The notes beneath the pieces were generated by a model that made no database searches, was not told where the DNA came from, and worked only from the letters and a program-made list of their open reading frames with translations. DNA of 64,000 bases from Albifimbria verrucaria (Eukaryota; Ascomycota; Sordariomycetes; Hypocreales; Stachybotryaceae): assembly GCA_020081605.1 (NCBI GenBank), contig JAHREC010000029.1, positions 295,060 through 359,059 on the forward strand. The letters run 5' to 3'. Shown piece after piece: positions 55,451-64,000 of the stretch (its first letter is position 1; the number at the start of each line of letters is the position of its first letter). A program made the translations under genes and the position numbers.

Positions 55451-55876
55451 ATGCAAGACCAGCATCGAACTGCTGAATCAACACTAGATAACGATCAGGC
55501 TGAAAAGAGTCAAGCACAGAAACGACGACGCAATTCACTTGAGCCCACAAGAATTCAAGATAGTAATTATGGAAGAGAATTAGAAGCACATTTCCAATCG
55601 ATCGAGGAAAAGTTAATTGCAGATTATGAGCAGAGGATAGAACAAATCGTTGAACACAAATGGCAGACTGTTGAGCAGAGATATGAGCAAAGGATCCAAC
55701 AGATGATTGCACAAAAGTTTCAGCAAAGGTTTGAGTCTAAGCTCGCAGCCATTGAGAAAGAGGTCAAGGCCTCAAACTTTAACGGCCTTTTGAGCCATGG
55801 CAATGATCAATCTTCGAAACATATTGAGGATCTGCATCCTGTTAGAACAAACCAAGTAAAAGGCCAAGATAGGTAA
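55451..55876 (+). CDS. Coiled-coil protein of unknown function
   Basis: From the ATG at 55451 an intact 141-residue frame, rich in E, Q, K and R. Residues about 30-110 form a strong predicted coiled coil, with two similar segments, KLIADYEQRIEQIVEHKW and TVEQRYEQRIQQMIAQKF, that look like an internal duplication. An RRR cluster near residue 22 could be a nuclear signal. The frame is open upstream to 55337 without another ATG. It ends only 20 bases before the ATG of the Pfs gene, on the same strand; they may once have been one gene. No family recognised. Confidence 0.5.
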   Translation: MQDQHRTAESTLDNDQAEKSQAQKRRRNSLEPTRIQDSNYGRELEAHFQSIEEKLIADYEQRIEQIVEHKWQTVEQRYEQRIQQMIAQKFQQRFESKLAAIEKEVKASNFNGLLSHGNDQSSKHIEDLHPVRTNQVKGQDR

Positions 55877-55896
55877 TCGTTGTAAAAGGGCCGTCG

Positions 55897-56843
55897 ATGG
55901 AACACTCTAGTACATTTCGACCAGGTTCCCGCAATGACTTCAGTGTGGCCCTTGTTTGCGCCTTACCACGGGAGTTCGATGCCGTGTCCTTACTGTTTGA
56001 CGAGCTCTGGGACAGTCATGATGATAGATATCGTCGAGCACCAGGGATACGAACATGTATACGCCCGGCCGCATTGGTAGCCACAATGTGGTTCTCGTGC
56101 TACTCCCCAATATGGGGAAGACCAGCGCGGCAGCGGCGGCAGCAATGTTGCGTACAAGCTACATTAATCTAAGGTTAGCACTACTGGTGGGTATCTGTGG
56201 CGGTATACCTATAATAAATGGTGAGGAGGCCGTCCTAGGGGATGTTGTCATCGGCAAGACGGTAGTGCAATATGATTTCGGAAGGCAATATACGAAAAGT
56301 TTTGTCTCAAAGCAGACTGTCGACGATGAGCTCGGTAGAGCAAACAAAGATATTCGCAGTCTTGTATCGAGTTTCGAAACGGAGCTTGGAAATCAAAGAT
56401 TACGAGAAAAGGCTGTCAAGCATTTGGAAAGGATACAAATCACTGCCTTGGAAAAGAGACGGAAGGCAAATTATCAGTACCCTGGCGCTACGGAGGATAA
56501 GCTGTTCCTGTCAGATTACGACCATCGTCATCGAGAAGCATATGGCATTTGCACCACCAATACAGAAAATATTTGCGAGACAGCGTCGAGTGCTTCCTGC
56601 AACGATATCGCCTGTGATCACGGGATGTTGGTCCTGAGAAGGCGTCTCCAACCTAGCCTGGACGCAGCAGAAAATAATATTATGTGCCCAACCATATTTG
56701 TTGGACGGATTGCATCAGGCGATAGAGTTATAAAATCAGGAGCACAACGCGATCGAGTTGCAGCTGCTCATAACGTTATTGCGTTCGAAATGGAAGGTGC
56801 AGGAACATGGGACGAAGTTCCTACTAGACATTTGGCCTCCTGA
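55897..56843 (+). pseudogene. Orphan Pfs (nucleoside-phosphorylase-like) domain
   Basis: Pfs domains serve as effector or nucleosidase modules at the N-terminus of fungal NLRs. From the ATG at 55897: FSVALVCALPREFDAVSLLF, DELWDSHDDRY; then one G is missing in the run at 56044-56046 and the next frame continues MYTPGRIGSHNVVLVLLPNM, ALLVGICGGIPIINGEEAVL, GDVVIGKTVVQYDFGRQYTK, IFVGRIASGDRVIKSGAQRD and VIAFEMEGAGTWDEVP. The family then expects an ICDYADSHK-like end, but the sequence turns into unrelated codons and stops at 56843, so the last part of the domain and any following NACHT or NB-ARC are missing. The retained residues around the substrate pocket (GEEAVLGD, FEMEGAG) look normal. Confidence 0.78.
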
Positions 56844-57822
56844 AGAATGGGAAGCTTCTCAGATTCTTGACCAAAAACTAGAAACGGTGTTACATATTAT
56901 CTACTGTTATGGATGCCAAGCTGGGTACCAGAGGTTCATATGTCGATTATTGACGGAATTCATGCTGGGGTGCGGCTTCACGAGGAGGAATGGGGCATCT
57001 CGGGAATACGTGAGACGAGAATGATTATGGGTATGTTGCATTATTTGGTGGAATAGCTGCCGAGCTGGGTTTCGGAGCTTGACGCCGGGAATGCGTCAGA
57101 GCTCATTAAAGAATGGTATGCCCCTGACGAGAGAATCAGACTCTTTTGAAGGTGGACTAGAATTCAGTCTGGAGGTTTTTGAAAGCATGCAAACTATAGG
57201 AGCAGAAGATTTTTGTAAGGGAACCGCGATTATGAGTGTTTTGTACTACCGTATAATGCCCTGTCAGCTTCACCTCGATTGCGGTGCTATTCCTGGCACT
57301 CTTGACTCAGCAGGGAGGGCATAGCAAGCAAGCAAAGACCACAATCAGTAACGTTAAGTTAGTGGATTAATCGTTGCCACAGACTTGTCACCAATACCAT
57401 TACAAGATTCTAGATGGCCTCCCAGTCTTTTCACTTTCATAGCTGTCCCTTCAAAATAATAAATTGAGCCCGCCCTACGCAATTTGCTTGATATACTTGA
57501 GACCGTTGCCTTTGTTGCCGAACAGACTTACTTGCCAAAGGCTTCTCGGTGATAAGGTCGCTGAAGGGAACCTCCGCAACACCGGTACATCTAGGGGCCC
57601 GTCCTGCGGTGGGCGCAGGTAAGTATGTAAAGCTTGCAACCAAAAGAATAACGTGGTGCGGTTGCTTGGGGCTCCTGCTTGGCTCCCAGCACAAAGAGAC
57701 AAATGCTCACGTAACAACCACCAAAGTGCGAATACAGCCGTGTGCACCAGGCTTCGGCTATAGTCAAGCACCACGCTGCAACAACTTCGAACACCAAATT
57801 TACCCTCTAACTCCAGGCCTTT
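56844..57822. other. No supported gene
   Basis: Sequence after the break in the Pfs gene is not the expected NLR continuation. Short frames on both strands carry no motifs. Confidence 0.45.
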
Positions 57823-58392
57823 TTACAACACAAAGCGGTCACATGGGTCTGTCGCTTCCGCTTGCAGAATTTGGATCTCTTCATCAAGCTCCCATGTGGG
57901 GCATTCGTAGCCCCGCCACTTTACGCCGGCGTAGATATTTCCGGTCGCAGATTGGTAGTAACCGATGATGGACTCAATCTCATCCGTGCCCTGGCCGTCG
58001 GAGATGTGGGGCCGCTGGCGACATTCTTCCCATAGTCTCAGGCCATGCCTGTTTTCGACCAGCCATAGCAGGTTCTCAGGATCGGGCCAATCCCAGTTTT
58101 GGCGCTCAGCATTTACAGCTCTGACTCCATGGAAAGTCCATCTAGATGTTTTTACGGTGAACAAAACTTCAACTACTACGACGTAAGATGACCATGGGGT
58201 CTCAATCACCGATCCGCGATAATGGTATTGTGCCATGATCGTTTCCATTGTTTGTTGTGGTGGGCTTCGGGCTACAGGGTAAGTCACAGGCAGTGTGCAC
58301 TGAGAACAGGGTGCAAAATGGCTGGCGCGCTTTAAGCAGGTGGCGGGCAGCACCGTATTTACGAGTCCAGGTTCAAACCTATCAGTCATCAT
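57823..58392 (-). CDS. Chromodomain protein
   Basis: A single-exon frame of 189 residues from ATG at 58392. Residues about 138-176 contain EIESIIGYYQSATGNIYAGV followed by KWRGYECPTWEL, matching the chromodomain pattern (I-x-R/Y ... Y-VKW-GY--TWE). The preceding part (residues 50-130) has NWDWPDPENLLWLVENRHGL and is otherwise unrecognised. Chromodomains bind methylated histone tails, and in fungi they also occur at the C-termini of gypsy-type integrases; the lack of integrase motifs upstream argues for a host-type or orphan protein. No lesions. Aromatic cage residues are only partly recognisable (Y, W, and the second-strand aromatic). Confidence 0.65.
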   Translation of the reverse strand: MMTDRFEPGLVNTVLPATCLKRASHFAPCSQCTLPVTYPVARSPPQQTMETIMAQYHYRGSVIETPWSSYVVVVEVLFTVKTSRWTFHGVRAVNAERQNWDWPDPENLLWLVENRHGLRLWEECRQRPHISDGQGTDEIESIIGYYQSATGNIYAGVKWRGYECPTWELDEEIQILQAEATDPCDRFVL

Positions 58393-58834
58393 TGGAGATT
58401 AATGGAGATTCCAGCTTTAAATCTCGCATGATTGGAAACTAATGGACAAAGGGACCATGGCCTAGTTGTGGCGGCTCAGCGTAGCCGGCCAGATGATGAT
58501 CCTGCAAGCTATTGAGTCCCACTAAAGTGTCTTTCGGGATGCCGACTGCTCCACCCTCCATCCCGGTCAATGGAGGGGTCGTTGGTGCACGCTGCCCAAC
58601 TCTGGTCATCGCTTTTACTGTACAGTACTGGATCGATGGCAAAAGAGTTCCACTGCAATAATGACGAGGAAATGGTAGGCAGACAGTGAGGTTTAAGCAC
58701 TACTGATATGAAAAGAGATGTTCACGGAAATGATGGACTGCCTGACTTATCCAATCCTCTACTGGTTTCACTTCGTCTTGGGTATCTCAAAAGGGCGTCC
58801 TTGTGGCCACTATGTACATCGACAATCAACATGC
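58393..58834. other. No supported gene
   Basis: Short frames only; lies upstream of the chromodomain gene and at the 3' end of the membrane-protein gene. Confidence 0.45.
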
Positions 58835-59640
58835 CTATACTCCAGCGCATCGAAACTCCAATGAAACTTGGCTTCTTGCCGCTGTTTCGTTCTGATGAGG
58901 CTTACGCTTCCGACGCCTGCGAGAAGCCACGAGAAATATGAATACACCACATACAATACATGCACCAATTACACCAGCAGTGATCCCCGCCGTCATGCCT
59001 CTTTGCTGATGGCTGTGATTGTCGCTCTTGTTGCCATTATCGTCATTGCCAGATTCAGGGCTGCCGCCTTCAGGAGTCCCATGCCCTGTGGGACCGAGGG
59101 TGGGAATGAGAATGTCTTCTCCAATGAGGATAGTACCATAGTGGCTATCGTATGTGTTGGCTAAGACAAGTTGTTCAGAGCCAGTAGAGCTGACTTCAGT
59201 ATTGATTGAGATGTACACTGTCGCGGAACCGATCCTCAATAGTCGAAGCTCCGAGGATCTCGTACTTGTTGGCGGGACTCTTGCCACAAGTGTCACGCGG
59301 CTTCCTGGCGGGCTTGTAGATGATGCGTTGGGTGGTAGTAGAGGGCAGCCTTCGTTGCCAAATGCGAGGGCTTGCGCGACAGTGGAGCTGAAACGGGCAC
59401 GATTGAATGCTCTGATACAGCCATGGTCTTCCAATAAGCAGTGGCAGCGGTGGCAGCGGTGGTAGCAGTGGTAGCGGTGGTAGCGGTGGTAGGTTTTGGT
59501 AATTTTTGAAATGATGTACCTCCATACGTCGTCAAAGCAGAGTTGTGATATCTTGGATCCCCTGGCAGCATGGACGGAACATTGTAGGCGAGACTACAGC
59601 AATTGTAAATAGCCACCACAAGATTTCAATGCTGGTGGCG
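58835..59640 (-). CDS. Single-pass surface protein with Thr/Ala repeat, frame-disrupted in the repeat
   Basis: The minus strand reads YNVPSMLPGDPRYHNSALTT and YGGTSFQKL, then a Thr/Ala-rich tract encoded by an 'accgctacc' microsatellite (about 59440-59500), then in another frame CIRAFNRARFSSTVAQALAF and GNEGCPLLPP, TVYISINTEVSSTGSEQLVL, a Gly/Ser-rich spacer and the membrane helix GITAGVIGACIVCGVFIFLV followed by ASRRRRKRK. The order (extracellular domain, spacer, one helix, basic cytosolic tail) fits a fungal plasma-membrane or wall-sensor protein. The frame change lies at or beside the repeat, where length variation is expected. The signal peptide and start codon were not fixed. Confidence 0.55.
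59435..59505. repeat. Trinucleotide/9-base microsatellite (ggtagcggt)
   Basis: Tandem 'ggtagcggt/ggtggcagc' units over about 70 bases, reading as Thr-Ala repeats on the minus strand within the membrane-protein gene. Seen directly. Confidence 0.85.
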
Positions 59641-60131
59641 GCGGGGTGATGATGGCAAAGTCAATGCTTATGCAAGCGACTAGCCTGCGGAGACCCTAAG
59701 GTCATTATATGTAGTGGCCGGTAAGACTGGTTCAGTATTGGCTACGTTGTATATATAGCATGTACTGTGATGGAATTTTAAAAAGTCCCGGTTGAACTCG
59801 CGTACAACGGGGACTACGACGTCGAGTGATGGTGCAGCACGGTACGTAGATGTTTAGTTGTGTGAGCGCCTTGGTCAAGGGATCTAGCCTAGCTGTCAAA
59901 ACTGAAGCAAATTCGGTAATTACCAAAACCGTTCGGCTTGCGAGATGGATTGTCCCTGATGATGCCTCTGCCGTGCACTTCATCATCGTCAGGGCCTCTG
60001 TAAGTATGTATCGAATGGTCTACGAGCGGAAAAGGCGATGGAGGTCTAAACAATCGAGTCTAAACAACCGAGTCTCAACAATTGACGGCCGCTGTGAATC
60101 CGAATGTGTATTAACCGATTTTACCACAACT
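59641..60131. other. No supported gene
   Basis: Frames of 84-110 codons on both strands without motifs; likely promoter of the minus-strand membrane-protein gene. Confidence 0.45.
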
Positions 60132-60633
60132 TCAAGGATGGATTATGGCACCAATCGGGCGTACTTTGCTGTCCATTTCTGACCTTAAGAGCTGAGCATC
60201 ATGCAGGAATCGGCCAGCCGAAGTGGGATTGGTGATCAGCCCATAGGCAGAGTCAAAAGTGGCCTTCGTATACGCAGCGTGCGACAATGGTGCTGTACCT
60301 ACCGGTACTGGAACAACTACATCACAACACTGAACAGGAAATATGCCTCGAAACTTGGAATTGTTGTTGCCAATTGAAGGGAGGTCGCCAGTGGCGCGCA
60401 GACGGATCTTGTTCTGCCTAACAAAATGATTGGGTTCCGTTGCTTCTACTACAATACATAGCTGGGCTTGCTGGGGCAGGGGTTCTTGTAGCACTGACTT
60501 GGCGCCACTCTTTTGCGATTATGACTGGCTCCCTTTCAGCCTCTGTACCAGGGAATGATGACGCACGTACCACATCAAAACAACCGTTCTCCAGACTAAG
60601 TGGAGCGATCCATGGCTGCCCCTTGATGACCAA
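60132..60633 (-). CDS. Unrecognised coding-like frame
   Basis: A minus-strand frame ending at 60132 reads LCIVVEATEPNHFVRQNKIR, LRATGDLPSIGNNNSKF, GIFPVQCCDVVVPVPVGTA and TFDSAYGLITNPTSAGRFL. Composition resembles real protein, but no ATG begins it and no family is recognised. A second overlapping frame begins with an ATG-like start at 60633; the two might be joined by a frameshift. Low confidence. Confidence 0.3.
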
Positions 60634-60863
60634 CGTGGAAGCTAACCTGATGATGCAGCAGCAGCATCAACGGCAGGATGCTAACATAAACCAGTCATTC
60701 GCCTTTCTCGTCGCTTCCACCAGCATCAACCACAGAAGCCAAACAACCCAAGCCTTTGCACAACAAGCTTCCTCAACTCTTACTCGAACTCCGCCTCGAT
60801 TCCAATCCGCTCACTCTTTAATGTCTCTCACGCTGATCGCCGAAACATTCGCTCTCATCTATC

Positions 60864-61680
60864 ATGGCAAAACAGAACCAGATTTTTCTTGCCTAGTCGA
60901 AGACGCCAAAAACTGACGGACGACCCGGTTGAGCAGCTGCAGCCAAAAGTCCGAAAGTTGGAACTGACTGTCAAATCCTGGTTTAAGAAATAACGATCTG
61001 AAATATGGAAGAAGTTAAATGAGTTACCGGAGCATCCCAAACGCAAGATTAAAAAGGAGGAAATACTCGAAAAGCAGTCTGAAGTAGAGCAACAGCCGGC
61101 GACTAATATTTTCGAACGAGTTGTACGCTTGTACGAATTCTACGACAATCGTTTGGGAGGCGAGATCCCATTCGCAGATTTCAAGATAGATAAACTCGCT
61201 AAACAAGATTCGACACGAAATCCCAGGCAATTAATCCAAGAGATGATATATAGTCTTCCACCGATTTACCGCCCGGAAAAACGCACCCTGGACGACTTAA
61301 GTGACGGTCAGTTCTTGGTTGCCTGCGCCATAATCATCGGGCAATTATGTGGAATGTTCTACTTGAGGCCTCCAAGTGCAACCGAATTACATGAACTCGT
61401 ACCGATCTTTGGGGAGATGGTGATAATTGCTGCTGGTAATGCAAAGGAGTTGGGGTTGGATACGCAAGATGTTCCTACTACGCCTCAGCAACGCAAGCGT
61501 CCATTCAAGGATGATTCGCCGGAGGGTAGAGAATATTTGACCGCAGACACAGAAGTCATTGAGGAATCTCAAGAGCCATACATGAAGCGCCTGCGACTAA
61601 GAAAAGGTCGAAGCTCGCAGACAACGAATCCGACAACTACAAAAATTCGGAGAGCCGGTGGACGGAAACATACCACATGA
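60864..61680 (+). CDS. Basic, probably nuclear protein of unknown family, with a nonsense codon
   Basis: From the ATG at 60864 (MAKQNQIF) one surplus T at 60882-60886 separates the start from the frame PSRRRQKLTDDPVEQLQPKV and LELTVKSWFKK; a TAA follows near 60990, then the same frame runs uninterrupted through RSEIWKKLNELPEHPKRKIK, FERVVRLYEFYDNRLGGEIP, RTLDDLSDGQFLVACAIIIG and a basic tail (KRLRLRKGRSS, KIRRAGGRKH) to a TGA at 61680. CAA-to-TAA would explain the stop. About 270 residues long if restored. Two basic clusters suggest a nuclear location. No domain recognised. Confidence 0.45.
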
Positions 61681-62996
61681 TATAAATCGAGCCCACGGCC
61701 AGCGTCAAGCGAATGATATGGATAGGATTGAATAAGGTCACAGAGCCTTCTTACAGCATCAGTCGAAATTGCCGGTGAAGATGAGCCAATCTTGGGTTAA
61801 CTCATTCTTCGGAAATTCTCATGACACAGGCTCACTGTGTGTAAGACAGAACATGCTGCCATGGCTATTGGATAAGGGCACATTTTGATTGCAGTGTTCT
61901 TCTTGAGTTATCAAGTGGCCAGAAGAGTCAACATCGATCTGCAGTGACAATCTGGACGTCAAGCTAGTGGGAATAGGCAATACACCTATCATAAAGTTAT
62001 TTTCATTTTGGTAGTGGTTCAGTTCAGTTCAGTTCTTTGCAATTTCAAAACTTTTAATCAAATGTTTGTTTCGCCATACTGCGCCTATGCCGTATATGAA
62101 CCTATTTGGACTCCTAAGGCGCCGCTTAGTTCTATGGTAATGATCGGCTCGGAATGCTTCTCCAGAAACTTGCAATGATACAGCCTTGACGTCCGCTCGC
62201 ACCACGTTATCAAAGGTGAATGGCGAGAGTTCCATAGTAGCACAGGACCACTGTGCAAATGCGCAACTATTTTCTATTCGTGTCTTCCAGGATGAAATTC
62301 ACTGTAAAAGGCGGCCAGGATATCGTGTCCTGGCAGCTGATAGCTGATAGTTGATTACTCATGCACCACCCAGAAAAGACGGGGACCAAGCCGCTAAGGA
62401 AGGGCCCACGGCAGGAAATTTACTGAGCTTACACCTGCTCAAGACAAACACGCCAGGCTCTGGGAGATGATCATCGGCCGCAACGCTTGGTATCATAAAC
62501 TTATGCGCAATGAGGTTCGAAAATGATTACGTTGTCAACGTCTGGCGACCCATGCACCACAGCGAAAATGATGCGACAGTGCCGATCGATGACCTGGATC
62601 AAGGACTAAAACGTATTCTGTCCGATGGCTCGGCACAGATATATATACTTCAGTAAATGGAGCCTCCATTGTACACAATGGTTTGCCCACCGCTGGATGG
62701 TCGAAGCAAACTTAAATGTCGTCTAAATCTGCAGTTCAAGAGCCTGGAAGGCGATGTGGCCGCCATTTGAAGTTTTGTCGATAGGCTTCTCATCAATGGT
62801 ATTGATAGCATTTTAGAATCATCTTTAATTGTAGCATAGAAACGAATAGTATATTCTATGTGGAACATACATGAGCGAGCGCATCTCCATAGGCTTTAAA
62901 ATATGAAACGACAAAAATATGAACACAGAGGAGGAGCATGATACTCAGTTGGGCCTTTGTGTCTTCATTGTATATAGACACTCGGGTTAGAGAGCT
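61681..62996. other. No supported gene; flank of the mariner element
   Basis: Short frames only. 'gttcagttcagttcagttc' near 62018 is a short tandem repeat. The 3' end of the transposon should lie near the right part of this stretch, but I could not see a terminal inverted repeat with confidence. Confidence 0.4.
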
Positions 62997-63770
62997 TTAT
63001 TCGGAATCATAATCTAGCTCAGAGTCGTCCTCCACAGAAAGGCCAACATGCTTAAAATGGTTCCGAGCGCTTTTAGTCCTGGACCCCACGATATCAACGC
63101 ACATTTCTAAGTAGCTTTTAAAATCCTCACCGGCAAAGTCTTTGTGCTTCATGCGATGTTTCCGGGCGAAGGCTCTTATCTCTGCAAAGCATCCCTTCAA
63201 CGGGCTAATGTCTGATACTGACTGTGGGATGATGAGCAGTTTGACACCAGCCGCCGCACACAATTGCTCCATCTTGTCTTCGTTATGCCACGGTGCATCA
63301 TCCATGACGAGAACAGATTTTGGCTCTGGCCATCTCCCACAGTGACACAATAGTTGCCTTATAAAATCCTCAAAACGAGGTACAGTTGTCGCCCCGGATA
63401 GACACGCGATAATAGTATGCCGTCCTGGGTATACGCCGGAAGGATCTAATACTTCTGCTCAGGTTGGAAAGGTTCAACCACTACTGGCGTCACTCCGTGT
63501 GGTGCCCAACCGTATCTTCGCCGTCCTATTTGGTTGGTACACCTGGATTCATCGACGAAGATAAGTTGATCAGTCTCGAACTCATTAAGTCGATGCAGAT
63601 ATAGATGGCGGAAGCCAGCATTTCGTTCTGGCGTTCTTACTCGTCCCCGGCATGTCATTGTCGACCGGCTCAAGGAGGCAGTCATTTCGGTGTCTGATGT
63701 ATTCTTTCGAGGCGGAGTGCTTTCCATGCCGAGCTGGTGCAAATTACGATGCCGGTGCTTCACGGAGCTG
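62997..63770 (-). mobile_element. Tc1/mariner-type transposase, inactivated
   Basis: DDE transposase of the Tc1/mariner superfamily. Minus-strand motifs in order: YLHRLNEFETDQLIFVDESR (first catalytic Asp), RRYGWAPHGVTPVVVEPFQ, QKY then TAG then ILPAYTQDGILLSRV, then after a one-base shift at 63392-63395 FEDFIRQLLCHCGRW, EPKSVLVMDDAPWHNEDK (second Asp), VKLLIIPQSVSDISPLKGCF and a C-terminal tail ending at 62997. The third acidic residue, normally Glu in the NPIE motif, is Lys here (PLK), and the stop fits CAG-to-TAG; both are C:G-to-T:A changes. The helix-turn-helix DNA-binding half upstream is not clear. A dead copy; ends not defined. Confidence 0.88.
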
Positions 63771-64000
63771 GTGCCTCACAGAGCTTAGTCGCGTTGGACA
63801 GATCAGGGCTATGGTACAGTATTGTAACATATGAAACCTAGCGGATTGTCGAACTTGTATATGCCCAGTTCTTGGAACATTCGGAGGAGCAACTATATTG
63901 AGGCTAGTGCCAAGAACCACCTACCGTATGTAAATGCTAATTTAAGGTAAATAAACACGATTGTGCTTCTGGACGTCCACATGTTGATTGCTTCGTCACC

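Noticed and set aside
57823..58392. Gypsy-type retrotransposon integrase end
   Set aside because: The chromodomain could suggest this, but no integrase, RNase H or reverse transcriptase motif and no LTR is visible nearby.

Overview
The window is nuclear DNA of a filamentous ascomycete (Pezizomycotina). Support: short GT-AG introns of about 45-150 bases, Zn2Cys6, bZIP and GATA regulators, HET-domain and Pfs-NACHT-WD40 (NOD-like receptor) genes, a 2EXR gene, a fungal TRK potassium transporter and a HAL/Ptk-type kinase. A Sordariomycete is my best guess, without proof. It is a gene-poor accessory-type region: few intact genes, many fragments, dispersed duplications and long stretches without recognisable coding sequence.

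Layout. 0-5 kb: degenerate tandem repeat, copy A of a ~675-base dispersed repeat, a two-exon unknown gene and a coiled-coil nuclear protein gene. 5.8-9.1 kb: degraded ankyrin gene, then a 615-base duplicated 2EXR segment whose far edge abuts a 5'-truncated berberine-bridge-type FAD oxidase. 12-15.8 kb: ECL1-like zinc peptide, alkylsulfatase C-terminal remnant, small Zn2Cys6 regulator and a bZIP relic. 17.9-20.7 kb: unrecognised fragments and a HAL-type kinase with two frameshifts in a GC-rich island. 22.9-25.4 kb: an intact nine-exon TRK transporter. 25.7-31.6 kb: copy B of the dispersed repeat, a complete small Zn2Cys6 gene, two related zinc-ribbon micro-ORFs and a bZIP gene. 34-38 kb: GATA-like finger, degraded HET gene and a Zn2Cys6 gene. 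39-46 kb: cysteine-rich secreted protein, White Collar-1-like PAS/GATA remnant and the fuller 2EXR copy. 47.7-56.9 kb: an NLR island (Pfs-NACHT-WD40, TPR, coiled coil, orphan Pfs) with an OrsD-like finger and another Zn2Cys6 gene inside. 57.8-64 kb: chromodomain protein, one-pass membrane protein, an unknown basic protein and a dead Tc1/mariner transposase.

Two processes explain most of the damage. Many otherwise well-conserved reading frames carry a single one-base shift located at a short homopolymer run, which looks like residual long-read assembly error as much as real decay. Separately, nonsense changes in the WC-1, HET and mariner sequences are of the CAG/CAA/CGA/TGG-to-stop type expected from C:G-to-T:A mutation such as repeat-induced point mutation. 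The genes do not form one pathway. The strongest functional theme is self/non-self recognition (NLR, HET, Pfs, TPR) mixed with regulators and one ion transporter.
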